34,034 bases of DNA from Candidatus Iainarchaeum sp. (GCA_016926295.1 JAFGOX010000002.1:1-34034), one strand, 5' to 3'. Positions 9,746 to 18,428 are shown, numbered from the stretch's first letter. Notes: generated from the sequence alone by a model not told the origin. Program-made: numbers and translations.

Positions 9746-10309
9746 CTAATAATATTTTTCTATGCCGCCAAATCCTATTTTTTTGTTTTCTCTAGTTTTG
9801 TTGGTAAAGTTGTTTAGCCGTTTTCTGAACTCCTCAGGACGCTCTCGCGCACTATCAATATAAGCGATACGAATTCTCTTGTATGTATCAGAAAAAGCAG
9901 AGAAATTTTTCCATACTGTGTTATCTTTTTTTAGGGCATCAAGAATATCCTTTGGAAAAACAAACTTTTCTGAGGCAATTTGCCTTGCCGTTTCCAATAT
10001 TGAAGGATGAATCATGTTTTGCTCTAAAGTCCATTTTATCCTTTCTTTGTTTAGTTGAGAATAACTGCTTTTCGGATTTCGCGGAGAAAAACGCTGGATG
10101 CTATGATCTTCGTCAAAAGATTTAACTGTACTATCAATCCACCCAAAACATAAGGCTTCTTCCACTGCATCGTTGTATATAATTCGTTTTTTACCTGACG
10201 ATTTTTTTGGATAAATCAGCCAGATATCGCGTTCTTTATCAAAATTTTTCTCCAACCACTTACGCCATTCTTTCCTGTTTGTTACGTAAAGTGTTTTAAT
10301 GCGGCTCAT
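9746..10309 (-). CDS. YdeI/OmpD-associated family protein
   Basis: LYVTNRKEWRKWLEKNF...WLIYPKKSSGKKRIIYNDAVEEALCFGWIDSTVKSFDEDHSIQRFSPRNPKSSYSQLNKERI is characteristic of the YdeI/OmdA family. Confidence 0.8.
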   Translation of the reverse strand: MSRIKTLYVTNRKEWRKWLEKNFDKERDIWLIYPKKSSGKKRIIYNDAVEEALCFGWIDSTVKSFDEDHSIQRFSPRNPKSSYSQLNKERIKWTLEQNMIHPSILETARQIASEKFVFPKDILDALKKDNTVWKNFSAFSDTYKRIRIAYIDSARERPEEFRKRLNNFTNKTRENKKIGFGGIEKYY

Positions 10310-10323
10310 ATTATTACCTTACA

Positions 10324-10460
10324 TGCCGAGGGGGGGACTTGAACCCCCGACCTCTAGATATCTCAGAGACGCTATAATAAATTTCATCTGACTTTCGTCA
10401 TCATAACTCATAGGTCAACACTTATGAGTCTAGCGCTCTAACCAGCTGAGCTACCTCGGC
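10324..10460 (-). tRNA. tRNA-Met(CAT), probably elongator, with an intron of about 63 nt (approx. 10360-10422)
   Basis: Reverse complement GCCGAGG TA GCTCAGCTGGTTAGAGC G CTAGA CTCATAA [intron] A TCTAG AGGTC GGGGG TTCAAGT CCCCC CCTCGGC A. Acceptor, D, anticodon and T stems all pair. The anticodon stem lacks the GGG/CCC pairs expected of an initiator. tRNA-Ile2 is not excluded. Confidence 0.85.
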
Positions 10461-10506
10461 TTAATAAGTAATTAAATTTTAGCAAAATAATATAAAAGGA
10501 GTAGGG

Positions 10507-11205
10507 TCAAACTACAGTTTTCAATATTGGGATATTTCCCTTTGTTTCTTTAGTTTTGAACTCTTGTGTTTTCGCTTCTTCTCCAACCCATATTACCTTG
10601 TCTGCAAGATTCATGAAGACTCCGGATTCCAAAACACCCGGAATTTTCTTGCATGTATATTCAACATCATCCAAGTCATATTCTTTTCCAAGCTCTACAT
10701 CAATTATCATATTCGCGCCCTCGGTAACAAATGGTTTGTCTCTTTCCATTCTTATGTGCGCCGGCCCGAAAACAGACAGGGCTTTCAAAGTGTTGGTCAC
10801 TCCAAATGCGCTTACTTCAAATGGGACAATCCTTTTGCTTTCATTCATTTTTTTTTCTGCAATTACATAGACTTTTTTTGCGCAGAGCGCCAGCATTTTG
10901 TCCCTTATCAATGAGTGGGTGTTTCTTTTGATGTAATTAAGGTTGTGGTCAACTTCCTCTGCAAATTCAACTACCATGTCAAGGTCCTTGTCATTCAGTT
11001 TTGTTAACGGGACATTGTGCTGAGTTGCTATTGACGCGGCCCATAATGATGCCGGGACAACTTTTATTTTTAGTTTTTCCCTTAGGATTCTTTGCCTTAT
11101 AAGTTTCAATATTTCTTCTATTTTTTCGCTTGTTCCCAAGCCGATAGTGTAACCATTTTTTATGGAATCAACAACTTCTTTTGCTGCTTTCTGAAAACCG
11201 TCCAT
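10507..11205 (-). CDS. rpiA: Ribose-5-phosphate isomerase A
   Basis: NGYTIGLGTSEKIEEILKLI, DGADEVDxx-like region (VEFAEEVDHNLNYIKR), GVLESGVFMNLADKVIVG-like C-terminus. Confidence 0.85.
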   Translation of the reverse strand: MDGFQKAAKEVVDSIKNGYTIGLGTSEKIEEILKLIRQRILREKLKIKVVPASLWAASIATQHNVPLTKLNDKDLDMVVEFAEEVDHNLNYIKRNTHSLIRDKMLALCAKKVYVIAEKKMNESKRIVPFEVSAFGVTNTLKALSVFGPAHIRMERDKPFVTEGANMIIDVELGKEYDLDDVEYTCKKIPGVLESGVFMNLADKVIWVGEEAKTQEFKTKETKGNIPILKTVV

Positions 11206-11645
11206 TAATCATCACGAATTTTTGCTTTCAAGAATTTTCCATAAGCTTCGTCAGCCCTTTCTTGGGCCTGATAGCCTGCTTCTTTCATATGTTCCATTCT
11301 TTTAGCGTCCCCATTTTGCCTTGCTTCCATTTCCTGTTCAAAATAACTGTAAACTTCTTCCAGGGCGCTTTTGTACTGCCTATAGTATTTCTCTGCGATA
11401 ACATTTTTTACTTCTTTTCTCTTTTCTGTTTTGATTACTGCCGCCTGCGAAACTATTGGAAATTTTTTTGGTAATTTTATTTTTTTCTTTGTTATCTTCT
11501 TCGCTGCCTTTTTTGGTTTTTTCAGTGTTTTTCTTTTTGGTTTTGCAGTCTTCTTTGTAACTTTTTTCTTGGGCTTTGCTTTTACTGCTTTCTTAGCCGG
11601 TTTTCTTGATGTTTTTCTACCTGCTTTTTTAGATTTAACTACCAT
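11205..11645 (-). CDS. Lysine-rich protein with basic N-terminal tail and helical C-terminus
   Basis: MVVKSKKAGRKTSRKPAKKAVKAKPKKKVTKKTAKPKRKTLKKPKKAAKKITKKK... followed by a charged helix. Confidence 0.65.
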   Translation of the reverse strand: MVVKSKKAGRKTSRKPAKKAVKAKPKKKVTKKTAKPKRKTLKKPKKAAKKITKKKIKLPKKFPIVSQAAVIKTEKRKEVKNVIAEKYYRQYKSALEEVYSYFEQEMEARQNGDAKRMEHMKEAGYQAQERADEAYGKFLKAKIRDD

Positions 11646-11654
11646 CCAATCAAC

Positions 11655-12581
11655 CTATAGCATAAGACTTAATATGGCTTTCTGTACATGCAGCCGGTTT
11701 TCAGCTTGGTCGAATATTATTGAATTCGGGCCGTCAATAACATCTGTAGTTACTTCCTCGCCCCTGTGTGCGGGAAGGCAGTGCATGAAAAGATAATCTT
11801 TCTTTGCGTGTTTTACCAGCTCTTTGTTTACTTGATAGGGTTCCAGAGCTTTTTTCTTTGCAGGAGAGAGTGTTGATCCCATGCTTGCCCACGTGTCTGT
11901 ATAAACTACATCTGCATCGCTGGCTGCTTCTTTTGGGTCTGTTGTGATTTCGGTTGCGGCAAGGCTTAATTTGTCTGCCTCTATTATAACGCCTTTGTTC
12001 GGCCTATAAAGATTTGGCACAGCTATCCACATGTCAACATCAAGCTTTCCGCAGGCATACATCAGGGAATGGCAGACATTGGTTGCATCTCCTACCCACG
12101 CGAGTTTCAGGCCCTTGAACTTTTTCTTTTTCTCCCATATTGTAAACATGTCTGAAAGTGCCTGAACCGGATGGTTGAAATCGCTCAATCCGTTTATTAC
12201 CGGAACTTCGGAATTTATCACAAAATCCAAAATAGTGCTGTGGTCATTGACTCTTGCCATTATGCCATCAACATATTTTGACAGAACCCTTGCCGTGTCT
12301 GCAATGGTTTCGCCCCTTCCTGACTGGGTTGTTGTAGCGTCAATATACTGCGCATGACCCCCGAGCTGTGTCATTGCCGCTTCGAATGAGACTCGTGTTC
12401 TTGTGCTTGGTTTTTCAAATATCATCGCCAGGGTTTTGTTTTCCAGTATTTTTGTTTTCTTCCCTGATTCGTAATCCTTTTTTAGTGCTGCTGCTTTTTT
12501 AAAAATTTTGTTAAAATCCTCTGTGCTTAAATCATAAAGTGATACAATGTGACTGACACTTAATCTATCATTCATATTCAT
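11655..12581 (-). CDS. argF: Ornithine carbamoyltransferase
   Basis: FEKPSTRTRVSFE, HPVQALSDM, HCLPAHRGEEVTTDVIDGPNSIIFDQAENRLHVQKA signatures. ATGA overlap with the arcC stop. Confidence 0.96.
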   Translation of the reverse strand: MNMNDRLSVSHIVSLYDLSTEDFNKIFKKAAALKKDYESGKKTKILENKTLAMIFEKPSTRTRVSFEAAMTQLGGHAQYIDATTTQSGRGETIADTARVLSKYVDGIMARVNDHSTILDFVINSEVPVINGLSDFNHPVQALSDMFTIWEKKKKFKGLKLAWVGDATNVCHSLMYACGKLDVDMWIAVPNLYRPNKGVIIEADKLSLAATEITTDPKEAASDADVVYTDTWASMGSTLSPAKKKALEPYQVNKELVKHAKKDYLFMHCLPAHRGEEVTTDVIDGPNSIIFDQAENRLHVQKAILSLML

Positions 12582-13477
12582 CCCTTCACTATTGTTGTTC
12601 CTGCTTTTCCTTCCATTGCCATTTCCGCATCTTTCAGGTTTGCTATCATTACTTTTTTCCCTCCATTTTCAAGGAACCTTATGGCAGACAATATCTTAGG
12701 TCCCATACTTCCGTCAGGGAACTGGCCTTGCTTTAGATAATATTTTGCTTCTTTTAAAGTTATCTTTCTGAGTCCTTTCTGGCTCTTTTTCCTGTAGTTT
12801 ATGCACACCTGGCTAATATCAGTTAATATTAGCAGAATGTCGGCTTTTACAAGTGCGGCAATTCTTTCGGCAGTCAGGTCTTTGTCAATTACGGCCTCGA
12901 CGCCAACCAGTTCCTTTCCCCTTTTTATTACCGGGATTCCCCCGCCACCGCCGCATATGACAATTTCATTTGACTTCATTAACTGAGTTATTACTTTGTC
13001 CTCAATTATTTCTTTTGGGTCTGGCGATGGAACGACGCGCCTCCAGCCCTTACCTTTTTGCTCAACCATTTTCCATTCTTTTCTTTTGCTTTTGTAAAAA
13101 GGTCCTACAGGCTTTGTAGGATTCTTGAATGCTCTGTCTTTTGCGTCTACTCTCACCCTTGTAATCAGTGTTACTGGCTCTTGCTTTATTTTTTTTGTTA
13201 TTGCCTGTTGAATAAGATAACCGATTAGCCCCTGACTTTCAGCCCCGCAAACATCCAGCGGCATTGAAGGAACTTTTTTCTTTGCGCATTCATTTTGCAG
13301 TAAGATGTCCCCAACCTGCGGGCCATTGCCGTGCGTGATAATTAGCTTGTGCCCTTTTTTGATAAGTTTGGAAATAGAGTTGCAGGCAATTTCAAGATTT
13401 TTTCCCTGCTCTTTAGCTGTTCCCTTTTGATTGGATTTAATTAGCGCGTTGCCACCTAATGCAACAACTATTTTCAT
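12578..13477 (-). CDS. arcC: Carbamate kinase
   Basis: MKIVVALGGNALIKSNQKGT, THGNGPQVGDILLQNE, CGGGGGIPVI, VIDKDLTAERIAALVKADILLILTD, FPDGSMGPKILSAIRFLENGGKKVMIA. Start at 13477; the longer track ORF is an out-of-frame read of the neighbouring Lys-rich tail. Confidence 0.96.
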   Translation of the reverse strand: MKIVVALGGNALIKSNQKGTAKEQGKNLEIACNSISKLIKKGHKLIITHGNGPQVGDILLQNECAKKKVPSMPLDVCGAESQGLIGYLIQQAITKKIKQEPVTLITRVRVDAKDRAFKNPTKPVGPFYKSKRKEWKMVEQKGKGWRRVVPSPDPKEIIEDKVITQLMKSNEIVICGGGGGIPVIKRGKELVGVEAVIDKDLTAERIAALVKADILLILTDISQVCINYRKKSQKGLRKITLKEAKYYLKQGQFPDGSMGPKILSAIRFLENGGKKVMIANLKDAEMAMEGKAGTTIVKG

Positions 13478-13481
13478 GCTA

Positions 13482-14111
13482 TCACTTCTTTTTCTTTTTA
13501 GAAGTGGTTTTTTTCTTAGTTGTTTTCTTAGCTTTTGCAGGTTTTTTCTTGGCAACTTTCTTGGTAATTTTCTTTTTTGCAGCCGTTTCTGCCTTTTTTG
13601 CTGCGACAATTTTTTCTTTTTCTTTTGCTAATACTTCCTTCTCTTCTTTCTTTTTCTCTTTTTCCCTCTTTTTCTTCTCTTTTTCCCTTTCCTGCTCCAG
13701 GAAGTACATATTCTTGTATACTATGCTGTCTATACTGTATTTTCTAGCAAAGTTTTCTCCATTTTCCTTGCCAAGGTATCTCTTAAATCGGTCTTCAACG
13801 TCTTTCTTTGAATTAGTGAATCTCCAGTCGTATTTTCGTCTGATTGCAGTTGGAACGAAATCCTCATTATACTCTAATGTTTTGCCAGTGTATGCTTTTT
13901 CTAAGAGAATGGCCTCGAATCTCTTTTCATTCTCTATTTTTCTTTCTACCCTATTTTTCAAATCCCTAAGCACGGCTATTCCTACTTTATTCTTATCTTT
14001 TCTTGCCTGCGCCAAGGCGTTTTTAACTAAAAGAAGTTCTTCTTCGAGTGCAGAAACCCGCTTTTTGTATTTTGCGTCTTGGCTTTCTTCACTTTCTTGT
14101 CTTGCGCTCAT
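13482..14111 (-). CDS. Coiled-coil protein with Lys/Ala-rich basic C-terminal tail
   Basis: 209 aa; ...AAKKKITKKVAKKKPAKAKKTTKKKTTSKKKKK C-terminus. Confidence 0.65.
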   Translation of the reverse strand: MSARQESEESQDAKYKKRVSALEEELLLVKNALAQARKDKNKVGIAVLRDLKNRVERKIENEKRFEAILLEKAYTGKTLEYNEDFVPTAIRRKYDWRFTNSKKDVEDRFKRYLGKENGENFARKYSIDSIVYKNMYFLEQEREKEKKKREKEKKKEEKEVLAKEKEKIVAAKKAETAAKKKITKKVAKKKPAKAKKTTKKKTTSKKKKK

Positions 14112-14201
14112 TAGAATCCCAAAATCAGATTGTTAATTGTTTTCCTTATATAAAAATCTTATGGCTGTTTTGTTGTCGTTACTAATATAAGCATGAAAGT
14201 C

Positions 14202-15338
14202 TTAATAAACTGAAGGGATTGCCCCCCCTGCAAATGGGTCTTTCAGTCCGTGGCCGGTAATTATGCATACTACTTGGCCTGATAAGCCTAGTTTTTCAGC
14301 CCCCGCATAGGCTACAGCACCAGCTGGTTCTGCCCATACACCCTGTTTTCCCAGTTCTTTTCTGGCCTGCAGTATTTCTCCGTCAGTCACGGTTTCGGCA
14401 AGGCCCTTTGTCTGCTTAAGTGCATACAGCACCTCAGCTCCGAAATTAGGCTTGCCGCAGGCTATGGCCCCCGCAATTGTATCCGGGTTTTTCCTTGTTT
14501 TCGGCAAAGGATCATTATTTTTCCAGGAACTAACTACTGTATCGCAGCCGCTTGCCTGGATTGCAACCAGTTTTGGGAATTTATCTATTAAACCTACCAT
14601 TTTTGCCTCTTTCAAGCCTTGGTGGATGCCCCAGAAGTGGTTTCCCATGCCTACCGGTATTACAATATAATCAGGAATTTGCCAGTTAAGCTGGTCTATT
14701 ATCTCCAGTCCTGTGCTTTTTTCCCCTTCGCCCCTGTACCCGTAATCTCCTGATATGTATGCGCCAGTATCCTCTGACAGCTCATAAACCGAGTTTAAGG
14801 CATTAGTGTAAGTTCCTCTCATATTCACAACTCTTGCACCGTATGATTTTATTTGCTGGACTTTTACTGGTGGCGCACCCGAAGGCACGTAAACAGTAAC
14901 GCGTATCCCTGCCCTTGTTCCATATGCGGCAATGCTTGCGCCCATGTTTCCTGTTGACGGGCAGTAAATATTATGCACTTTATTCTCTACTGCCTTTGTT
15001 ATCTCAACTGCCGAGCCCCTGTCCTTGAATGACCCTGTAGGATTCAAACCTTCGTTTTTCAGGAGCCGCCCCTTGTGAAATTTGTCATTTATTAAGGGGG
15101 TTCCGCCCTCACCAAGGGTTATCATATTTTTGAGGTTTTTAATCGGGTAGAACATCCAGTATTTCCAGTGAGAAACAGGCGCTTTTGTGAAAGTTGGCTT
15201 GTTAATCAGATTTTTGATTTCTTTGAAATCATAATTTATATCAATTGACCCGCCACATTTTTCGCATCGGAATACGACTTTCTCGGGTTTGTATTTTTTC
15301 CCGCACATGAAACAGACTTGATTCTTTATCTTGACCAT
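14202..15338 (-). CDS. thrC: Threonine synthase-family PLP enzyme with N-terminal zinc ribbon
   Basis: CFMCGKKYKPEKVVFRCEKCGG zinc ribbon; NEGLNPTGSFKDRGSAV PLP lysine motif; STGNMGASIAAYGTRAG; VIPVGMGNHF. Confidence 0.85.
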   Translation of the reverse strand: MVKIKNQVCFMCGKKYKPEKVVFRCEKCGGSIDINYDFKEIKNLINKPTFTKAPVSHWKYWMFYPIKNLKNMITLGEGGTPLINDKFHKGRLLKNEGLNPTGSFKDRGSAVEITKAVENKVHNIYCPSTGNMGASIAAYGTRAGIRVTVYVPSGAPPVKVQQIKSYGARVVNMRGTYTNALNSVYELSEDTGAYISGDYGYRGEGEKSTGLEIIDQLNWQIPDYIVIPVGMGNHFWGIHQGLKEAKMVGLIDKFPKLVAIQASGCDTVVSSWKNNDPLPKTRKNPDTIAGAIACGKPNFGAEVLYALKQTKGLAETVTDGEILQARKELGKQGVWAEPAGAVAYAGAEKLGLSGQVVCIITGHGLKDPFAGGAIPSVY

Positions 15339-15363
15339 TGGATGAATAAGCCTTAGGTTGTAT

Positions 15364-15816
15364 TTATTTGTTTAGGTGAACTAGTTCAATTCCCGCTTGC
15401 TCCATCATCTTTACTGCTTCATCGTTTGGATATTCTTCGGCGAACACAACACGCTTCATCTTTGCGTTTATAATCATTTTCGCACAAAGTATGCAGGGCG
15501 CGTGTGTGCAATACAAAGTTGCGCCTTTTGGGCTATTTCCGTGCAGCGCGGCTTGAATAATTGCATTTTGTTCGGCGTGAACGGCACGGCATATCTCGGT
15601 TTGTGTTCCTGACGGAATATCCCTTTCATTTCTAATGCATCCAATATCTAAACAGTGTGGTAAATTTGCAGGTGCGCCATTATATCCTGTTGCAATTATG
15701 TGCTTGTCCTTTACAATGACTGCGCCTACATCATGCCTTAAACAAGTAGACCTTGTTGCCACTACTTTGGCGACATTCATGAAATATTCATCTAAACTCG
15801 GTCTTTCCTTTTTCAT
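15364..15816 (-). CDS. Deoxycytidylate (dCMP) deaminase family
   Basis: RAVHAEQNAIIQAA (HAE) and LYCTHAPCILCAKMIINAK (PCxxC) zinc motifs; GYNGAPANLPHC. Confidence 0.93.
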   Translation of the reverse strand: MKKERPSLDEYFMNVAKVVATRSTCLRHDVGAVIVKDKHIIATGYNGAPANLPHCLDIGCIRNERDIPSGTQTEICRAVHAEQNAIIQAALHGNSPKGATLYCTHAPCILCAKMIINAKMKRVVFAEEYPNDEAVKMMEQAGIELVHLNK

Positions 15817-15865
15817 AATTCTGCCCCTGTATTGAATTAGTGATTGTTTATTTAAGGAATTCGAA

Positions 15866-15938
15866 AGCTCCCGGCGGGAGTTGAACCCGCGACCTCATGC
15901 TTACCAAGCATGCGCTCTACCACCTGAGCTACGGAAGC
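15866..15938 (-). tRNA. tRNA-Thr(GGT)
   Basis: Reverse complement GCTTCCG TA GCTC AGGTGGTA GAGC G CATGC TTGGTAA GCATG AGGTC GCGGG TTCAACT CCCGC CGGGAGC T; complete cloverleaf, discriminator U73 as expected for archaeal tRNA-Thr. Confidence 0.95.
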
Positions 15939-16005
15939 AAAATAAGTATTACAAGTAAATAACGAAAGCTTAATAAAAGAAAGCGCGTTAGTAGCTTGTG
16001 GTATT

Positions 16006-16203
16006 ATGAAATCAAATATTATGATGTTTCCATTGTCTTTAGTTGTTGCATTAATATTTGCTTTTGCACTGCTAATTTATTTCAAACCCCCTGAATTGAA
16101 CCTTAATACACAAAATCTGGTGTTGGCGAACTTTGTAATGAATGCAATAATCCTTACAATGGTTTCAGTTATCGGAACAATGCTTATGTTAAAATCGAGG
16201 TAA
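16006..16203 (+). CDS. Small two-TM membrane protein
   Basis: 65 aa with two hydrophobic segments; TATA-like TTAATAAAAG upstream; overlaps hisS tail-to-tail by 20 bp. Confidence 0.6.
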   Translation: MKSNIMMFPLSLVVALIFAFALLIYFKPPELNLNTQNLVLANFVMNAIILTMVSVIGTMLMLKSR

Positions 16204-17476
16204 GGTCATCGACCTTTACTTCCTTTTGCTCATTCTTTTCCATATTTTTCAATGTTACAGTCCCTTTTGCTTTTTCATTTTCTCCGACTATTGCAACATA
16301 TTTTATTCCTTTGGAATTAGCATAATCCAATTGCTTTTTCATATTTCTTTTGAGCAGGTTTGTTTCTGCGTTTATTCCCTGCCTTCTTAATTTCTGGGAA
16401 ACTTCTATTGCGTAATCAAGCGTTTCCTCAGTCACATTCACAATGATTAATTCTGTACTGTTTGCCCTTTTAGGAACCTTTCCCTGCCTCTTGTAAATTT
16501 CAAATATTCTGTCAGCACCAAGGGAGAAGCCAGTTGCAGGCGTGTCTGTTCCGCCGTATAATCCAATCAACTTATCAAATCTTCCTCCGCTTGCAATTGA
16601 ACCGAGGTCCTCGTTTCCCACGGCAATTGTTTCGAATACGGGCCCCGTGTAATAATCCAAACCCCTCGCTATCTTGATGTCAAGTTTTACTTTGTCTGCT
16701 ACTTTGTATTTTTCGAGAAGGAAAATCAGTTTTTCTAGTTTTGTAACCGCATCATTTTTCGGAAGCTCTTTTTTCAGCTTTGCAAGGATTTTATCATTTG
16801 TTCCACTTATGTTTGTTTCATTCAAAAATTTCTTGGCTTTTTTCAAATCAAACCCTTTTTCCTTTAGTTCCTGCATTACCCCTTCTTCGCCTATTTTTTC
16901 CAATTTATCTACTGATCTGAAAATTTCAATTATTCTTTCTTCTGGTAAGCCCTGTTTAACTGCAAGTGCGTCCAAGATTCTCCTGTCATTCACTTTAATA
17001 TAGAACTCGCCTATTTTCAGTTCTTGAAGTGCCGTTATTCCCGCTGCCAGAACTTCTGCCTCTGCTTCTGGTTCTGAACTGCCTACAATATCAACATCTG
17101 CCTGATAGAATTCCCTGAATCTCCCGGCTTGAGGTCTGTCATACCTCCAGGCTCTGCCAATTTGGTATCTTTTGAATGGTTTCACAAGATTCGGGTTGTT
17201 GGCCACAAAGCGCGATAGTGGCGCGGTCAAATCAAATCTTAAGCCCAATTCCCTACCACTTTTGTCTTTGAAATAGTAAATCTCGTTCTTGATTTCTTCT
17301 CCCCCGCTTCCTTTTGCGCCTAAAAGCTCCCATGACTCAAATGCAGGGGTTTCCAAAGGGACAAAGCCAAATGATTCATATACTTTCCTGATTATGTCAA
17401 ACATCCGGTTCTTCAGAATCATTTCTTCTGGTGCATAGTCTCTTGTACCGCGCGGTGGGAGAATTTTTTCGCTCAT
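16184..17476 (-). CDS. hisS: Histidine--tRNA ligase
   Basis: PPRGTRDYAPEE, LRFDLTAPLSRFVA, YQIGRAWRYDRPQAGRFREFYQADVDIVG, IARGLDYYTGPVFE, ASGGRFDKLIGLYGG. Confidence 0.97.
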   Translation of the reverse strand: MSEKILPPRGTRDYAPEEMILKNRMFDIIRKVYESFGFVPLETPAFESWELLGAKGSGGEEIKNEIYYFKDKSGRELGLRFDLTAPLSRFVANNPNLVKPFKRYQIGRAWRYDRPQAGRFREFYQADVDIVGSSEPEAEAEVLAAGITALQELKIGEFYIKVNDRRILDALAVKQGLPEERIIEIFRSVDKLEKIGEEGVMQELKEKGFDLKKAKKFLNETNISGTNDKILAKLKKELPKNDAVTKLEKLIFLLEKYKVADKVKLDIKIARGLDYYTGPVFETIAVGNEDLGSIASGGRFDKLIGLYGGTDTPATGFSLGADRIFEIYKRQGKVPKRANSTELIIVNVTEETLDYAIEVSQKLRRQGINAETNLLKRNMKKQLDYANSKGIKYVAIVGENEKAKGTVTLKNMEKNEQKEVKVDDLTSILT

Positions 17477-17507
17477 ATTTCAACAATCCCCTTAAGTTTT
17501 AAAAAAG

Positions 17508-17583
17508 GGCGGGGGCCGGGATTTGAACCCGGGTCTTACGGGCCACAACCATAAATGCTAGACCAAGCTACACCACCCTCGCC
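17508..17583 (-). tRNA. tRNA-His(GTG) with encoded G-1:C73
   Basis: Reverse complement G GCGAGGG TG GTGT AGCTTGGTCTA GCAT T TATGG TTGTGGC CCGTA AGAC CCGGG TTCAAAT CCCGG CCCCCGC C; anticodon GTG. One A4-C69 mismatch in the acceptor stem. Confidence 0.92.
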
Positions 17584-17609
17584 ACAATCTGTACAGGGAT
17601 AATTAGCAC

Positions 17610-17750
17610 TTAATTTAATATAGTTTTGTTTAAAAATCGAACGACAGAGTACACTAGGAAGATAGCAATCAGTGATGAACTGAATCCCTTTCCATAGTTT
17701 CCATCATAATATAATACCTGGGAAGAATTGTTTAAAAAACAGGTGGTCAA
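17610..17750 (-). CDS. Possible small TM protein (TTG start immediately after the trkA stop)
   Basis: Manual translation: (M/L)TTCFLNNSSQVLYYDGNYGKGFSSSLIAIFLVYSVVRFLNKTILN; in frame with trkA beyond its stop. Only 46 aa, non-ATG start. Confidence 0.25.
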   Translation of the reverse strand: MTTCFLNNSSQVLYYDGNYGKGFSSSLIAIFLVYSVVRFLNKTILN

Positions 17751-18428
17751 CTATCTTTTTACTTTTGCGTTCTTCAGAACCTTGTCAACCAGTTCTTTTC
17801 TGGATATTACAAGCACCTTGTCGCCTATTTTTATCTTTGTGTCTGGCTTTGGGATTACAAGTTCTTTATCGTATGAAATTGCGATTATTCCTGTGCCTTC
17901 AATCATTTTAATCTCACTTATTTTCTTGTTTCTCCAAGGGCTGTTGGCTTTAACCTCTATTTCCAATATCTCTGCGTTTCCCCTTGACAGGAAAGCAAGG
18001 TCTGCAACTGATGGTTTGGTTATTATTTCCTCAATGAATTCTGCGGCTGTGGCTTCAGGATAGAAAACCATGTCAATTCCCATTTTTGCGAGGACATCTT
18101 CTTCATAATGGGTTCTTCCGAGCCTGACAATTGATTTCTTTAGCCCAAGGCTTTTTGCGACCAGGGCAATGATAATATTAGTTTCATCATTTCCTGTTAC
18201 TGCAACAAGCGCATCCGCCTCTACAACGCCAGCCTTTTCCAGGACTTCAGGTTCTGTTGCATCTCCTCTTATTGCCAAAACACCGGTTTTGTTTGCGATT
18301 TCCTTGCATTTGTCTCCGGACAAGTCAATGGCCACTGCGTCATGGCCTTCATTAAGCAAGGTTTTTACCAAATAAAATCCAAGTGTTCCTGCGCCGACTA
18401 CGATTATGTACATATTTATCCCTTTCAA
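17751..18428 (-). CDS. trkA: TrkA family potassium uptake protein (TrkA-N + TrkA-C)
   Basis: MYIIVVGAGTLGFYLVKTLLNEGHDAVAIDLSGDKC Rossmann start; VTGNDETNIIIALVAKSLG; C-terminal RCK_C-like region. Confidence 0.93.
   Translation of the reverse strand: MKGINMYIIVVGAGTLGFYLVKTLLNEGHDAVAIDLSGDKCKEIANKTGVLAIRGDATEPEVLEKAGVVEADALVAVTGNDETNIIIALVAKSLGLKKSIVRLGRTHYEEDVLAKMGIDMVFYPEATAAEFIEEIITKPSVADLAFLSRGNAEILEIEVKANSPWRNKKISEIKMIEGTGIIAISYDKELVIPKPDTKIKIGDKVLVISRKELVDKVLKNAKVKR

Noticed and set aside
13478-13609. 44-residue N-terminal extension of carbamate kinase (MSQQKRQKRLQKRKLPRK...)
   Set aside because: Out-of-frame reading of the neighbouring Lys-rich tail; carbamate kinase family starts at MKIVVALGGNA (13477).
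13459-14136. 225 aa plus-strand ORF rich in Phe/Leu (FFFFLEVVFFLVVFLAFAGFFL...)
   Set aside because: It is the antisense of the Lys-rich coiled-coil gene; poly-AAG/AAA read in reverse gives Phe/Leu. No independent coding evidence.
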